Of a stretch of DNA of 64,000 nucleotides, positions 1 through 8,421 are shown in pieces. Position 1 is the first letter of the stretch; each line of letters begins with the position of its first letter. The notes below the pieces were generated by a model. The model worked only from the letters and a program-made list of their open reading frames with translations, was not told the DNA's origin and made no database searches. The translations under genes and the position numbers were made by a program. The DNA is from Solidesulfovibrio sp. (GTDB lineage Bacteria; Desulfobacterota; Desulfovibrionia; Desulfovibrionales; Desulfovibrionaceae): the NCBI RefSeq assembly GCF_038562415.1, contig NZ_JBCFBA010000020.1, positions 40,001-104,000 on the forward strand, in the 5' to 3' direction.

Positions 1-18
1 GTGGGCGCGCGGGCCCAG

Positions 19-1938
19 CTAAACCTTGTAGTTGTAGTTGTGGTTGTAGCTTTCGCGGAAGCCGCTGGACTTGGCGGTGGATTCGCTGACCGAGCGCTGG
101 GTGGATTCGGTGGTGGAGGTGTTGGTACGCTGGCCGATGGATTCGCTGTAGCCGATCTGCGCCGAGGCATTGACGGAGCTTAGCGCGCTGGCCGCCATCT
201 GCGCCGAGACCTGGGCGCCGGAGCGGATCTTTTCCGCCTCCAGGCGCAGCTCGCCCAGGGAGTTCTGCAGCAGCATGTCGGCCTCCTTGATGGAAACCTC
301 GGCGGACTTGAGGTAGGCGTCCACCCGCGCCGCGTGGTCCTTGGAACGCAGGTCCGCCTGGTCGCGCCGGGCGGCGAGCCCGGCCTCGTAGGCGCGCAGG
401 GTGAGCTCCCTGCCCTTGAGCAAGGTCTCGGCCGCCGCCCTGGCCTGGGCCAGCTCGGCCTCGAACCGCGACACGTCGGCCTTGTGGGCGTCGAGTCTGA
501 CCCGGTTTTCCTCGGCGGAAACGGCGAGCCGCGTCTCGGCCGCCGCCTTGGCCGCGGCCACCCGCTCGCCGTAGGCCCGGACCTGCTCGGCGTAGACGCG
601 GGCCTTGGCCTCCTGGCCGGCCATGGCCGCGGCCTGGGCGTTGTAGCGGGCGGTGTTGGCGTTGACCGAGGCCACATAGGCCTGCACTTGCGCCTCGTAG
701 GCGCTCACGCGGTCACGGCCCAGGGCCGCCTTGGCCGCCGCCCCCTCCATGCGGGCCTTGTACAGGGCGACCAGGGTGGAGGCGCCGGAAAGCTGGGCCA
801 GGTACAGGTCGGCCGCCCGCTTTTGGGCCTCGCCGGAAAGCCGCGCCCCCTCCAGCCGGACCTTGTAGGCTTCGAGATCGGACAGGGCCGCCCGGATGCG
901 GGCCTCGAACACGGCCGCGTCGGCCTGGTAGCGGGCGAGCTGGGCGTTGTGCACGGCCACTTCGGCGGCCAGGGCCTCGTAGCCGTACTGGGCCAGGGCC
1001 TTGGCCCCGTCGAAGGCCCGGCCGGCGGTCTGGTTGAAGAGTTCGATCCCCTGGGCCTCCAGGGCCAGGGCGCTGGCCACGGCGGCCTGGCCCGAGGCGG
1101 CGGCCAGGTCGGCCTCCTTGACCAGGATGTCCAGATTGCCGGCGGCCACCTTGTCGGCGTGATCGGCATAGGCCTGGCGCAGGGCGTCGGCCAGGGGGCC
1201 GGACAGGGCCGCCGTGCCCCGGGCGGCGAAGCCGTCGGCGAGTTCCCGCAGCCGCGCCCCCAGTTCATCCTCCAGGCGCTTCCTGGCCCGGCTCCACAGC
1301 GCGTCCTCCAATTGCGCCCCGTGGCCGGCCCCGCCGCCGCGCACCTCGCCCTCGAGGCGCTCGGCCAAGGCCTGGCGCAGGCTCGACCCATACTCCCCGA
1401 CCCGGGGCAGGACGAACAGGTTGCCCGGGGCGACAAGCTCGGGCAGGGGCGGCCGCTCGCCCTCGAAGGTCGGGGTGATGGGCCCGGGCAGCGGCGGGAT
1501 GGCCACGGGATCGAAGACCGGCGGCGCGGGCAACACGATGGCCGGATCGGGCGGAGTCTCGACCTCGGCCAGGTTGGGCGCCGCCCCGGGGCCGTCGGGC
1601 CAGACGAGGTCCGGCTCCTCGGGCAGGACGATCTCCGGCGGCGTCACGGTGAACGCCGGCACCTCGAAGCCGTCCAGGGCCGCGACGGCCAGTTCCGGCA
1701 GGGCCGGGGCCGCCACCCGGTCCAGTTCCACGGCGGCCAGGGCCGGCGCGTCGGGCACGCCCCCGTACTCCGGTGCGTCAGGCACCTCCGGCAGGTCCAC
1801 GGACGGATAAGTGAGCCTGGCCACGCCGCCCAGACGGTCCAGGAAGGCGATGGCCGAGTACCAGGCCTCGTTGGCGTAGTTTTGGGCCGTGTCGAACTTG
1901 TTGCGGACGATGCCGGCCGCGCCGGTGGAATCGCTCAT
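19..1938 (-). CDS. Long helical virion-associated protein (639 aa)
   Basis: Last visible gene of the phage structural module. Residues about 45-175 are strongly Pro/Glu/Ala rich, with repeated short P-x-P and V-P-D-A-P type units. Residues about 180-590 are Ala/Arg/Glu-rich helix with recurring Tyr-x-Ala units (YEAQVQAY, YAEQVRAY, YEAGLAAR) typical of long coiled coils. The last 50 residues are Ser/Thr rich and end in the Asn/Tyr tail NHNYNYKV. The start has a perfect AAGGAGG site, and its ATG overlaps the stop of the upstream LamG-like gene (ATGA). No family is recognised. The shape would suit a tail fibre, whisker or ejected internal protein, but that is inference from composition and position only. 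Confidence 0.75.
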   Translation of the reverse strand: MSDSTGAAGIVRNKFDTAQNYANEAWYSAIAFLDRLGGVARLTYPSVDLPEVPDAPEYGGVPDAPALAAVELDRVAAPALPELAVAALDGFEVPAFTVTPPEIVLPEEPDLVWPDGPGAAPNLAEVETPPDPAIVLPAPPVFDPVAIPPLPGPITPTFEGERPPLPELVAPGNLFVLPRVGEYGSSLRQALAERLEGEVRGGGAGHGAQLEDALWSRARKRLEDELGARLRELADGFAARGTAALSGPLADALRQAYADHADKVAAGNLDILVKEADLAAASGQAAVASALALEAQGIELFNQTAGRAFDGAKALAQYGYEALAAEVAVHNAQLARYQADAAVFEARIRAALSDLEAYKVRLEGARLSGEAQKRAADLYLAQLSGASTLVALYKARMEGAAAKAALGRDRVSAYEAQVQAYVASVNANTARYNAQAAAMAGQEAKARVYAEQVRAYGERVAAAKAAAETRLAVSAEENRVRLDAHKADVSRFEAELAQARAAAETLLKGRELTLRAYEAGLAARRDQADLRSKDHAARVDAYLKSAEVSIKEADMLLQNSLGELRLEAEKIRSGAQVSAQMAASALSSVNASAQIGYSESIGQRTNTSTTESTQRSVSESTAKSSGFRESYNHNYNYKV

Positions 1939-3362
1939 GAGGCCTCCTTGGCGATGGTGACGGGGGTGAGCCCCAGGGCGGCGGCCTGGGCCGCCTCGGG
2001 GTCATCGGCCACGAAAAGCCCGGTCAGGGCTTCGAGTTGCAGCAGATAGGCCTGGGCCGGGGACAGGGCGTAGTGGAAAAAGCGCGGCAGGGCCACGTCC
2101 ATGACCGGATTCTGGCGAAAGGCGCCGACGGCCTCGCCGGAACGGCCAAGGCGCAACGTCCAGGCGTTGTGCCCGCTTTTCTGGTAGTCGCAGTCCCCGT
2201 CCATGGCGCACAGGGGCTGCCGGCCGGCGTAGACCGTGGCCACGGCGGCATCGGCGGCGGCCAGGTAGACCCGCACCGCGCCGTCGGCCTCGTGGGTCAT
2301 GACCACGTGGTGCCACAGGCCGTAGCGCAGGGGGTCGCTCACCGCCGGTGCGTAGCCGAACTGGCTCTCGAAGTTGGACAGCCGCGCCCCAAGCAGCCGG
2401 TTGCCGTTGTAGACGAACAGCCCGGCCGCCTGGAGGCCGACGATGCAGCCGTCGGGATTGGGGTAGGCCACCCCGCGCGCGTCGCGGTAGGCCTCGCCGG
2501 CAAGCTTGGGCGCGCCGTCGCAGGCTGTTTCCACGCGCCGCACGCCGGTCACGGTCTCGGTATTGGCGGCGTAGTCCGCGTTCCAGGGCGCCCAGGGATA
2601 GGTCAACGCGGCCGACCAGCCCGGATGGAGGTGCGGCGAGCAAAAGCCCAGAAGCGGCGCGATGCTCCCCGGGCAGTCCCAGGTAAACGCCTCGCCGTCC
2701 ACGCTTTGCAGGAAATAGGCGCGGATGGGATTGAGGACGTCACGGTCGTCGTAGGTGTAGTCGTACTCCAGGGCGGCGTGCAGCCGCACCAGGCAGCTGA
2801 CGGAAAAAGACGCGCCGTCCGGGATGTGGTCCCGCCCGAACAGCAGCCCCGAGCCCGCGCCGCCGGGCAACACGAACACCCCCCGGTCGCGGGCGATGCC
2901 GGCCTCGGGCAGGCTTTGCGGCTGGGGCAGCCCGGCCTGGCCGGCGGGGATGATCGACACGTCGTTGCCAAGGCCCATGGACCAGCCGGCCAGGTCGCCG
3001 TCGGTGACGGCGTTCTCCAGGCCGAAAAGCCCCTCGTAGCGGGCCAGGCAGTCCGGGATGACGTAAAAGGAGCCCTCCCCCGCCAGGCGCGGCGACGGCC
3101 AGGGCCGCACGGGCACCGCCCGGCTGCGGCGCGGCCCGGCCACGATGTCCAGGCTATCGAGGCTGCCGACGCGGCGACAGACGATGCGCTCGCCGCCGGA
3201 AAGGCACAGGCTCCGGGAATAGACCGGCAGTTCGTGGCGGTTTTCCTGGCGCATGGCCTCGAGTTCCCGCAAGGCCAGGCCGCGAAGGCGCGCGAGGCCC
3301 TCGAAATCCTCCGGATCTCCGGTCAGGCGCAGCCGCACCGTAGGGCGAAAGTCCTCGCTCAC
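1935..3362 (-). CDS. LamG/concanavalin-like virion protein (475 aa)
   Basis: GTG start chosen because its codon overlaps the stop of the upstream gene (GTGA) and a GGAGGC lies just ahead; longer in-frame readings run into the neighbouring gene and become Arg/Pro/Gly rich. The central part (about 170-440) reads like a LamG/concanavalin-type jelly roll: alternating hydrophobic strands, a GLWHHVVMTH segment typical of LamG domains, and a YNGNRLLGARLSNF stretch. Such domains usually bind glycans or mediate adhesion. In the late part of a phage structural operon it is most likely a receptor-binding or tail-decoration protein. The fold is inferred from motif appearance; the exact function is unknown. 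Confidence 0.7.
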   Translation of the reverse strand: MSEDFRPTVRLRLTGDPEDFEGLARLRGLALRELEAMRQENRHELPVYSRSLCLSGGERIVCRRVGSLDSLDIVAGPRRSRAVPVRPWPSPRLAGEGSFYVIPDCLARYEGLFGLENAVTDGDLAGWSMGLGNDVSIIPAGQAGLPQPQSLPEAGIARDRGVFVLPGGAGSGLLFGRDHIPDGASFSVSCLVRLHAALEYDYTYDDRDVLNPIRAYFLQSVDGEAFTWDCPGSIAPLLGFCSPHLHPGWSAALTYPWAPWNADYAANTETVTGVRRVETACDGAPKLAGEAYRDARGVAYPNPDGCIVGLQAAGLFVYNGNRLLGARLSNFESQFGYAPAVSDPLRYGLWHHVVMTHEADGAVRVYLAAADAAVATVYAGRQPLCAMDGDCDYQKSGHNAWTLRLGRSGEAVGAFRQNPVMDVALPRFFHYALSPAQAYLLQLEALTGLFVADDPEAAQAAALGLTPVTIAKEAS

Positions 3363-3826
3363 GGCCGCCTCCGATCCAGGGGCACGAACAGCAGGCTCAC
3401 GGCGCCGATGTCCAGAGCCGCGCCGTCCGTGGCCGCAAGCGTCACCCGCCAGGCGTTGCCGCGTCCCCGGCCGAGTCGGGCCAGGCCGCGCCCGGCCGCC
3501 CCAGCCGCGCCGCATGGCCCCACCGTGCCGGCCAGTTCACTGCCTTCGTCACTGACCGCCGCGATCGCGACCTCCCCGGCCAAAAACCCCTCCACGGCCA
3601 CGCCCACCAGGCGCTTGGGGCCGGGCAGGCCGCCATCGGTGGGCGGCAGGGCCAGGCGCGCGGCGATGGCACCGCCGACATCGTCGTCCCCGCCCACCCG
3701 GTAGAGCCCGGCCGCATCGGCAACAAGCACCGCGCCGTCGTGCAGGCAGGCGGCCTGGCCCGGCAGGCCGGACAGGCTCGACAGCGCACCTGTTTGCAGT
3801 TCCAGGGAAAAACCCACCGTACTCAT
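3359..3826 (-). CDS. Small phage structural protein (155 aa)
   Basis: Begins MSTVGFSLELQ. The start at 3826 is preferred over a second ATG six bases upstream because GGGGAGGA stands at proper spacing only for this one, and it overlaps the stop of the transglutaminase-like gene as ATGA. The protein is Gly/Ala/Val rich, with predicted beta strands and no Cys cluster, signal peptide or membrane segment. It is coupled by overlap to genes on both sides, so it belongs to the tail/accessory end of the virion operon. I do not recognise a family. Confidence 0.65.
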   Translation of the reverse strand: MSTVGFSLELQTGALSSLSGLPGQAACLHDGAVLVADAAGLYRVGGDDDVGGAIAARLALPPTDGGLPGPKRLVGVAVEGFLAGEVAIAAVSDEGSELAGTVGPCGAAGAAGRGLARLGRGRGNAWRVTLAATDGAALDIGAVSLLFVPLDRRRP

Positions 3827-5463
3827 CGCCATTCCTCCCCGGCGGCCTGGTCATAGACAAAGGACCGGCCAGCCCCGGCCACGTCGGCCTCGGCCCGCGC
3901 CGTCAGGGCGGCGGTCAGGGCCAGGGCGGCGGCAAAAGCCTCCGACGTGGTCCGGCCCAGGCAAACGGGCGGCGCCGTCAGAACCCGCCCATCGGCCAAG
4001 GCGCCGCCGAGGCCGGACAGCCGGGCCAGCGGCCGGGATAAAATACAGTCGCCCGCCCCCAGCCCTCCGACCGCGGCCCGGGCCGTGGCCCGCCAGGCGT
4101 CCAGCGAAAGGACGCCGGCCATCCGGACGGCCAAGCGGGCTCGGCCACCAAGCCCCAGACGCGGCAAACGCGGGTCACCCCGGCTCCCGCCCGCCGCCGC
4201 TCCGCCCACGTCCGGCACTCCCGCCGTCGGCGCTCCCGTGGCGCCGGTTCGGGCCGCGACCAGCATCGCCGGCCAGCCCGCCTCGGCCCACACCGAGCCG
4301 GCCGTGGCCGCCATCCGAACGCCCGGCAACCGGCATGGGCCCGAAGATGCGCCGGCGGCCCAGGCCAGCCAGCCCGTGGCGAGGCTGACCCCGCCCCGGG
4401 CGCCCAGGCTCGCGGCGCCGTCCAGGGACGGCGCCGGCAGGGCGAGCCCGGCCGCGCTTCGGGCGAAAAAGTCGGCCGCGCCTTGCCGCACCGTGAAAAA
4501 CGCTCCGGCGGTCAGCGCATAGTCGACCAGGGCGTAGTAGGCCGACTCGCCCAGGACCGGCAGACCGCAAACCGGTCCCTGGAGCGCGCCCAGGGTCCAA
4601 TCCAGGGCGACCCAGGCGCCGTCGCTTTCTCGCCGGTAGGCCACCCAGGCATGGCCGACCCTGTCCAGGCCCACCCGGCCAAAGGCCGTGACCAGGCGGT
4701 CGGCGGCGATGCCGGCGGCCAGCAGCAGGCCATGGAGCAGCACGGCCCCGTCCTCGCAATCGCCGCTTCCCCTGGCGGCGGTGGCCAGGGCGCAGGCCCA
4801 GACATCCTCCCCGTCGGGCTCGTCCTCGTAGGTCACGGACGCGGCCACGGCGGCAAGAAGGCGCGCGGCCACGGCGTCGCCACCCGTGGCCGAACCGGCC
4901 CAGGCGGCGGCCAGGGCGGCCAACTCGGCGTCGCCCCGGCACAAAAGCCCCACCACCGCGTCCGAGGCCGTGTCGTTGGTCACGGGGCTGGCCAGGCCGC
5001 AGGCATAGGCCTTGGCCGTGGCGGCCGGGAGCGGGCAGGCCGCCCGCCCGGTGCGGTCGAAGGTGCTGACCGCCGCCGCGGCCAGCGCCCCGAGGACGAC
5101 CGCTCCCGCCGCCCCGGCCCGGGCCAGGGTGAAAAACGGGGTCAGCGCCGCCTGGACGCGGATAGCCGGGGAAGCCTGGCCGGCCACCTGTGGCGAAAGG
5201 AGCAGCGGCGTGCCCCAGGCCGGATGCCACAGGACCGTGGCGGCCATGGCCTCGGGCAGGGGCAGCGGGCAAACGCCGACCGGCCCCCAGTCTCCGCTGG
5301 CCGTGACGTCCAGCAGGGGCAGGGCCAACCCGTCCTCCGCCGTCGTCACGCCGCAGGTCCCGGTGCCGGCGGCCTCCCAGGCCGGGATGGCCAGGCCCGA
5401 GGCGACAAGCGCCGCCTCGGGCAGGGCTTCCATGGCGCAGATGTAGTCTTCAAGGGCGGGCAT
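3823..5463 (-). CDS. Virion protein with transglutaminase-like cysteine protease fold (546 aa)
   Basis: Start ATG at 5463 has GGAAGGAG at correct spacing. Residues about 225-295 match the transglutaminase/NlpC-like core: Cys236 in GSGDCEDGAVLLHGLLLA, His271 in VGHAWVAY and Asp288 in ALDWT, in the right order and spacing for a Cys-His-Asp triad. The flanks are Ala/Gly rich, without signal peptide or membrane helix. Family members cut or cross-link peptides, or are inactive structural versions. Inside a virion operon it may process a structural protein or act on the host envelope during entry; that role is inferred. It is coupled by ATGA to the next gene. Confidence 0.75.
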   Translation of the reverse strand: MPALEDYICAMEALPEAALVASGLAIPAWEAAGTGTCGVTTAEDGLALPLLDVTASGDWGPVGVCPLPLPEAMAATVLWHPAWGTPLLLSPQVAGQASPAIRVQAALTPFFTLARAGAAGAVVLGALAAAAVSTFDRTGRAACPLPAATAKAYACGLASPVTNDTASDAVVGLLCRGDAELAALAAAWAGSATGGDAVAARLLAAVAASVTYEDEPDGEDVWACALATAARGSGDCEDGAVLLHGLLLAAGIAADRLVTAFGRVGLDRVGHAWVAYRRESDGAWVALDWTLGALQGPVCGLPVLGESAYYALVDYALTAGAFFTVRQGAADFFARSAAGLALPAPSLDGAASLGARGGVSLATGWLAWAAGASSGPCRLPGVRMAATAGSVWAEAGWPAMLVAARTGATGAPTAGVPDVGGAAAGGSRGDPRLPRLGLGGRARLAVRMAGVLSLDAWRATARAAVGGLGAGDCILSRPLARLSGLGGALADGRVLTAPPVCLGRTTSEAFAAALALTAALTARAEADVAGAGRSFVYDQAAGEEWR

Positions 5464-5638
5464 GGGCGCTCCTTCCCGGGGCGACACACACCCAGCGGGC
5501 CTGGGCGAACGGGCAGGCCCGGGCCGGACGCGGCCCGGCCGCCCCGTCGGAGGCCGCTTCGGACGGCGGGGCGTCGAAGGTTTGCGGCGTCACCAGGGGC
5601 GGGACGTCGCGGGACGTCGCGGCGCTTGCATGTGGCAT
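5450..5638 (-). CDS. Possible small Cys-containing phage protein (62 aa)
   Basis: A short ORF filling the otherwise empty 218-base gap between the discoidin-like and transglutaminase-like genes; its end overlaps the latter's start by 14 bases. AGGTGA lies four bases before the ATG. It is Ala/Pro/Arg rich with two Cys in the last third (CPFAQARWVCV). Overlap-type packing fits this operon, but the composition is close to random high-GC reading, so it may not be translated. No family is recognised. Confidence 0.35.
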   Translation of the reverse strand: MPHASAATSRDVPPLVTPQTFDAPPSEAASDGAAGPRPARACPFAQARWVCVAPGRSAHARP

Positions 5639-5681
5639 GGCGTCACCTGTGCCTTGCGGGATCGATGCGTTGGGAAAGGAA

Positions 5682-6347
5682 CTAGAACGTGCCGTAAAGC
5701 ACCAGTTCCGAAATGTTGTAGTTGCCGTTGATGTCCGGTTTGAACGCGGAAACCACCAGGCGATACGCCAAAAAATAATGGGGATCGGCGATGTCCATGT
5801 GGTCGGAGAGAAACACGCCGTCGTCCCACCACGAACAGTTCTCGGCCGGATAGGGGCTGGTGAAGGTCACGCGCATGCCGGTGAACTCCGTCATGGAAAG
5901 AAGCGGGGTCCAGGTTTCCTCGTCGTTGGAGCCTTCCAGGGTAAAGCCCGTGGGATGGCCGCAGGGCGCGGCCTTGTAGGGGCAGGAATCGGAGATGGAG
6001 GCGTTGGAGGCGAACTGGAAGCCCGTGGCCAGAAGCGGCGCGCCAAAGCGCACGCCCACGTATTCGGGCACGGCGTTTCGGGGGTCCGGCGCCCAGCAGG
6101 CGTTGTCCAGGTCGCCGTTGCCGATCATGAGGTTGCGCACGCCCCAGGCCTCGTCCACGCCCAGGGTGGAATAAAAGACCTCGCCGCGCGTCATGACCAG
6201 GCCGTCGGCCTCGGCGGTCACGTGGCCGAAGACGTCGTCGAAACGCCGGGTGAAAAGCAGGTCGCGGTACAGTTGCGGATCGGTCGCGTCCGGGATGACG
6301 GCCGCAAGCCCCGCGGCGGTCCGGTGGTAGATGGCATAGCGTTGCAT
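5682..6347 (-). CDS. Discoidin/F5-8C-like virion protein (221 aa)
   Basis: Start at 6347 has TAGGAGG eight bases upstream; the longer in-frame reading runs over the neighbour. The C-terminal half looks like an F5/8 type C (discoidin) domain: TGFTLEGSNDEETWTPL is the typical signature of that beta-sandwich, followed by a hydrophobic AYRLVVSAFK strand and a final NISELVLYG strand, which is how discoidin domains end. These domains bind glycans or surfaces. Together with the LamG-like gene this points to a host-surface-binding part of the particle. The N-terminal 90 residues are unassigned. Confidence 0.7.
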   Translation of the reverse strand: MQRYAIYHRTAAGLAAVIPDATDPQLYRDLLFTRRFDDVFGHVTAEADGLVMTRGEVFYSTLGVDEAWGVRNLMIGNGDLDNACWAPDPRNAVPEYVGVRFGAPLLATGFQFASNASISDSCPYKAAPCGHPTGFTLEGSNDEETWTPLLSMTEFTGMRVTFTSPYPAENCSWWDDGVFLSDHMDIADPHYFLAYRLVVSAFKPDINGNYNISELVLYGTF

Positions 6348-6357
6348 GGCGGGCCTC

Positions 6358-6921
6358 CTAGAGCTGGAGGGCGGCGGGGCCGCCGAGCTGGAGCCGACCG
6401 GTGACGACCAGGCCCCCGGCCGGCATGTCACCGACGAACCAGGCGACACTCGTGCGGGCCGTGCCCTCGGCGTCCTGAACGATCACCGCATCCGGGATGT
6501 TGGCCACGTCCGTGAGGTCGACTGCGGCCGGGATCAGGGTGTTCCAGACGTCCACGGTTTCGAAGGAGCGGCGGATGCCCGTCGCCTCGACCCGCAGGCC
6601 CTTGATGACGGCCAGGGTGTAGGCGGCGTCGCCGGCCTGGGCCAGGTAGAAGCGGCCGTAGCCGTAGTGGGCGATCTTGAGGTCGAAGGCGTCGTCCGCG
6701 CCGGTGTCGCTGTAGATGACTTCCAGGGCGGGCAGAGCCTGGCCCGGGCTGAGCGTGCCGGCCAGGACGCCGCTTCGGGGCGTGCGGACGAGGTCGACGC
6801 GGCTGCCGCAGGAATAGGGCGTGGCCCGGGCCTCGTCGAAGGCCTGGCCGCAGGTGACCCGGATGCGGGCCGGGAAACCCTCGAAGCGGCAGTGCATGGC
6901 AAGGGGGTAGATGTCGGACAT
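6358..6921 (-). CDS. Phage structural/accessory protein (187 aa)
   Basis: Starts MSDIYPLAMHC with GGGAGAGG ahead of the ATG and sits ten bases before the discoidin-like gene. It reads as a beta-rich globular protein with no signal peptide, membrane segment or recognised catalytic motif. Contiguity with the capsid and tail genes on the same strand supports a virion role, probably tail or baseplate accessory. No family is recognised. Confidence 0.65.
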   Translation of the reverse strand: MSDIYPLAMHCRFEGFPARIRVTCGQAFDEARATPYSCGSRVDLVRTPRSGVLAGTLSPGQALPALEVIYSDTGADDAFDLKIAHYGYGRFYLAQAGDAAYTLAVIKGLRVEATGIRRSFETVDVWNTLIPAAVDLTDVANIPDAVIVQDAEGTARTSVAWFVGDMPAGGLVVTGRLQLGGPAALQL

Positions 6922-7012
6922 GGCCTCTCCCGCCGGCTTAGACGTTTGCGCGATGCGCGCGGCGGAACCGGGAAGGCGCCCGGCCCCGCCGCGACCGACC
7001 GTGTGGCCGGAC

Positions 7013-7471
7013 CTAGGAAGCCGGCATGGTCACGGTGAAGCTGTCGATGGTGGTGGTGGCCCCGGCGGTGATGGCTGTGCTGCTCATATTGAGCTGGGCG
7101 CCGGAGGTGGAGACCGAGCCGTCGAAGCGGGCATGAGTCGTATCCGCGCCGGTTACGCGGTCGTTGGCGTAGAAGCGGAACCAGCCGGCGGTGCCGGTGG
7201 AGGAAGCCGCCCCGGACCAGACCTCCGAGGAGGATTTGGCGCAGGCGCCGCTGGCCGGGTCGGCGAAGTTGAGGCCGTTTGTGGCCGCGCCCGGGGTGAA
7301 GGCCCCGGAGGAGACGGTGATTTCGAGCAGTTGGGTCGCGCCTTCGGCGTCGTCGGCGCTCGACGGCTGCACGCCGGGGAAAATGCGGATCACGCCGTTT
7401 TGCATGATGGTTTTGAACCCCTGGGCACCCAACAGCTTGTTGCGAAGACCGGTGGAAAGACGAAGGGCCAT
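7013..7471 (-). CDS. Small beta-rich phage structural protein (152 aa)
   Basis: Starts MALRLSTGLRNKLLG with AAGGAG upstream. A helical start is followed by VIRIFPG and then Ser/Thr/Gly/Ala-rich strands with repeats such as TAITAGATTTIDSF, typical of small tail or decoration proteins. No Cys pair with metal-site spacing, no signal peptide. It lies between the gp10-like gene and the 187-aa gene. The assignment as a tail-region structural protein is by context. Confidence 0.65.
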   Translation of the reverse strand: MALRLSTGLRNKLLGAQGFKTIMQNGVIRIFPGVQPSSADDAEGATQLLEITVSSGAFTPGAATNGLNFADPASGACAKSSSEVWSGAASSTGTAGWFRFYANDRVTGADTTHARFDGSVSTSGAQLNMSSTAITAGATTTIDSFTVTMPAS

Positions 7472-7512
7472 GCGGCACTCCTTGCGGCAAGAGGTTGGAG
7501 GGATGGCGCGCC

Positions 7513-8421
7513 TTAGGCGCGCACGAAGAGCTGGTAGCGGCTGCCTGTGGCCACGGCCCGGCAGGCGCCGGCCGGAATGTTGGCGACGGCCAGGCGCGCG
7601 ACCTGCCCCGAGGGCAGACCCAGGTAGAGGCCGTCGCTCCCCGCCCAGACAGCGGCCTGCCCGGCCAGTTCCCGGCCGGCCACGGCCGCGTGGCGCCCGG
7701 CCGGCAGGGCGGCGTCGCTGCCCGGCAGGGGCGGCACCGGGCAGACCCGCTCGAAGGTCATGGTCTTGGGGTCGTTTCCCCGGGCCAGCGTCACGCCGGC
7801 CTCGTCGCCGACGAGCAATCCGGCGGCCACCGGCCGCAGCAGGCGCACCGTGCCCGTGGCCGGCGGCAGGTAGCCGGCCAGGGAATCGACCCAGTCATGA
7901 AGGCCCGCGCCCTCGGTGAAGCGCACGACCGCCCCGTCGGCGATCCAGACGCGGCCGGCGTGCCAGGCGAGCAGATGCCCGGCCGGCGGGGGAACGTAGC
8001 GGCCGGTCCTGTCCGGGCCGGGCCAGGCCCCGCCGCCCCAGGGCGAGGCCGCCCCGTCGCGAAGGCGCCCCGTTTCGAAGCCGTTGGCGAAGTAGACCGT
8101 GTCCCCGACGCCCAGAAAGGCCACCGGCGCGCCGGGGGTCAGGCCGTCGCGCAGCACCCGGGGCTCACCCTGGGCCGGGATGGCCAGGATGGCGCCGCCC
8201 CGGGCGCCGTAGAGCCTGCCGCCGTGGGAGAAAAGGCCCGCGTACCCCCCCTCCCCCAGCCGGCGAAAGCCCGGCCGGCGCAGGATGCGGCCGTCGCGGA
8301 TGTCCACGTTGACGGCCTCGGCCAGGGCGTAGGCGCCCTTGGCCGGATCGCAGGCCAGGCCCAGGGACGAGGCCGCGGCGCCCAGCCCCAGGCAGCGGTG
8401 CAACCGGCAGGCGGCGCTCAC
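7513..8421 (-). CDS. Tail/neck protein resembling P22 gp10-type stabilisation proteins (302 aa)
   Basis: GTG start overlapping the upstream stop (GTGA). The N-terminal segment EAVNVDIRDGRILRRPG has the 'A-x-N-x-x-x-x-x-G-x-L-x-x-RPG' layout seen at the start of many podoviral tail tube/stabilisation proteins. It is followed by beta-propeller-like blades (GGRLYGARGGAILAIP, GRVWIADGAVVRFTE, GLLVGDEAGVTLARG, AAVWAGSDGLYLGL). In P22-like phages the gene after the adaptor encodes gp10, which fits this position. Homology is suggested by layout and is not proven from the sequence alone. Confidence 0.6.
   Translation of the reverse strand: MSAACRLHRCLGLGAAASSLGLACDPAKGAYALAEAVNVDIRDGRILRRPGFRRLGEGGYAGLFSHGGRLYGARGGAILAIPAQGEPRVLRDGLTPGAPVAFLGVGDTVYFANGFETGRLRDGAASPWGGGAWPGPDRTGRYVPPPAGHLLAWHAGRVWIADGAVVRFTEGAGLHDWVDSLAGYLPPATGTVRLLRPVAAGLLVGDEAGVTLARGNDPKTMTFERVCPVPPLPGSDAALPAGRHAAVAGRELAGQAAVWAGSDGLYLGLPSGQVARLAVANIPAGACRAVATGSRYQLFVRA

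Noticed and set aside
334..2049. Long plus-strand ORF opposite the helical protein (and similar long ORFs opposite most genes, e.g. 2037-3704, 9815-11713, 11849-13729, 27882-30746)
   Set aside because: Composition is Gly/Arg/Gln/His-rich antisense reading of high-GC genes; no ribosome sites or family motifs, and the opposite strand holds recognised genes.
3362..3515. Upstream extension of the LamG-like gene
   Set aside because: The extension is Arg/Gly/Pro-rich and lies inside the neighbouring gene's frame; GTG at 3362 with the GTGA overlap is the better start.
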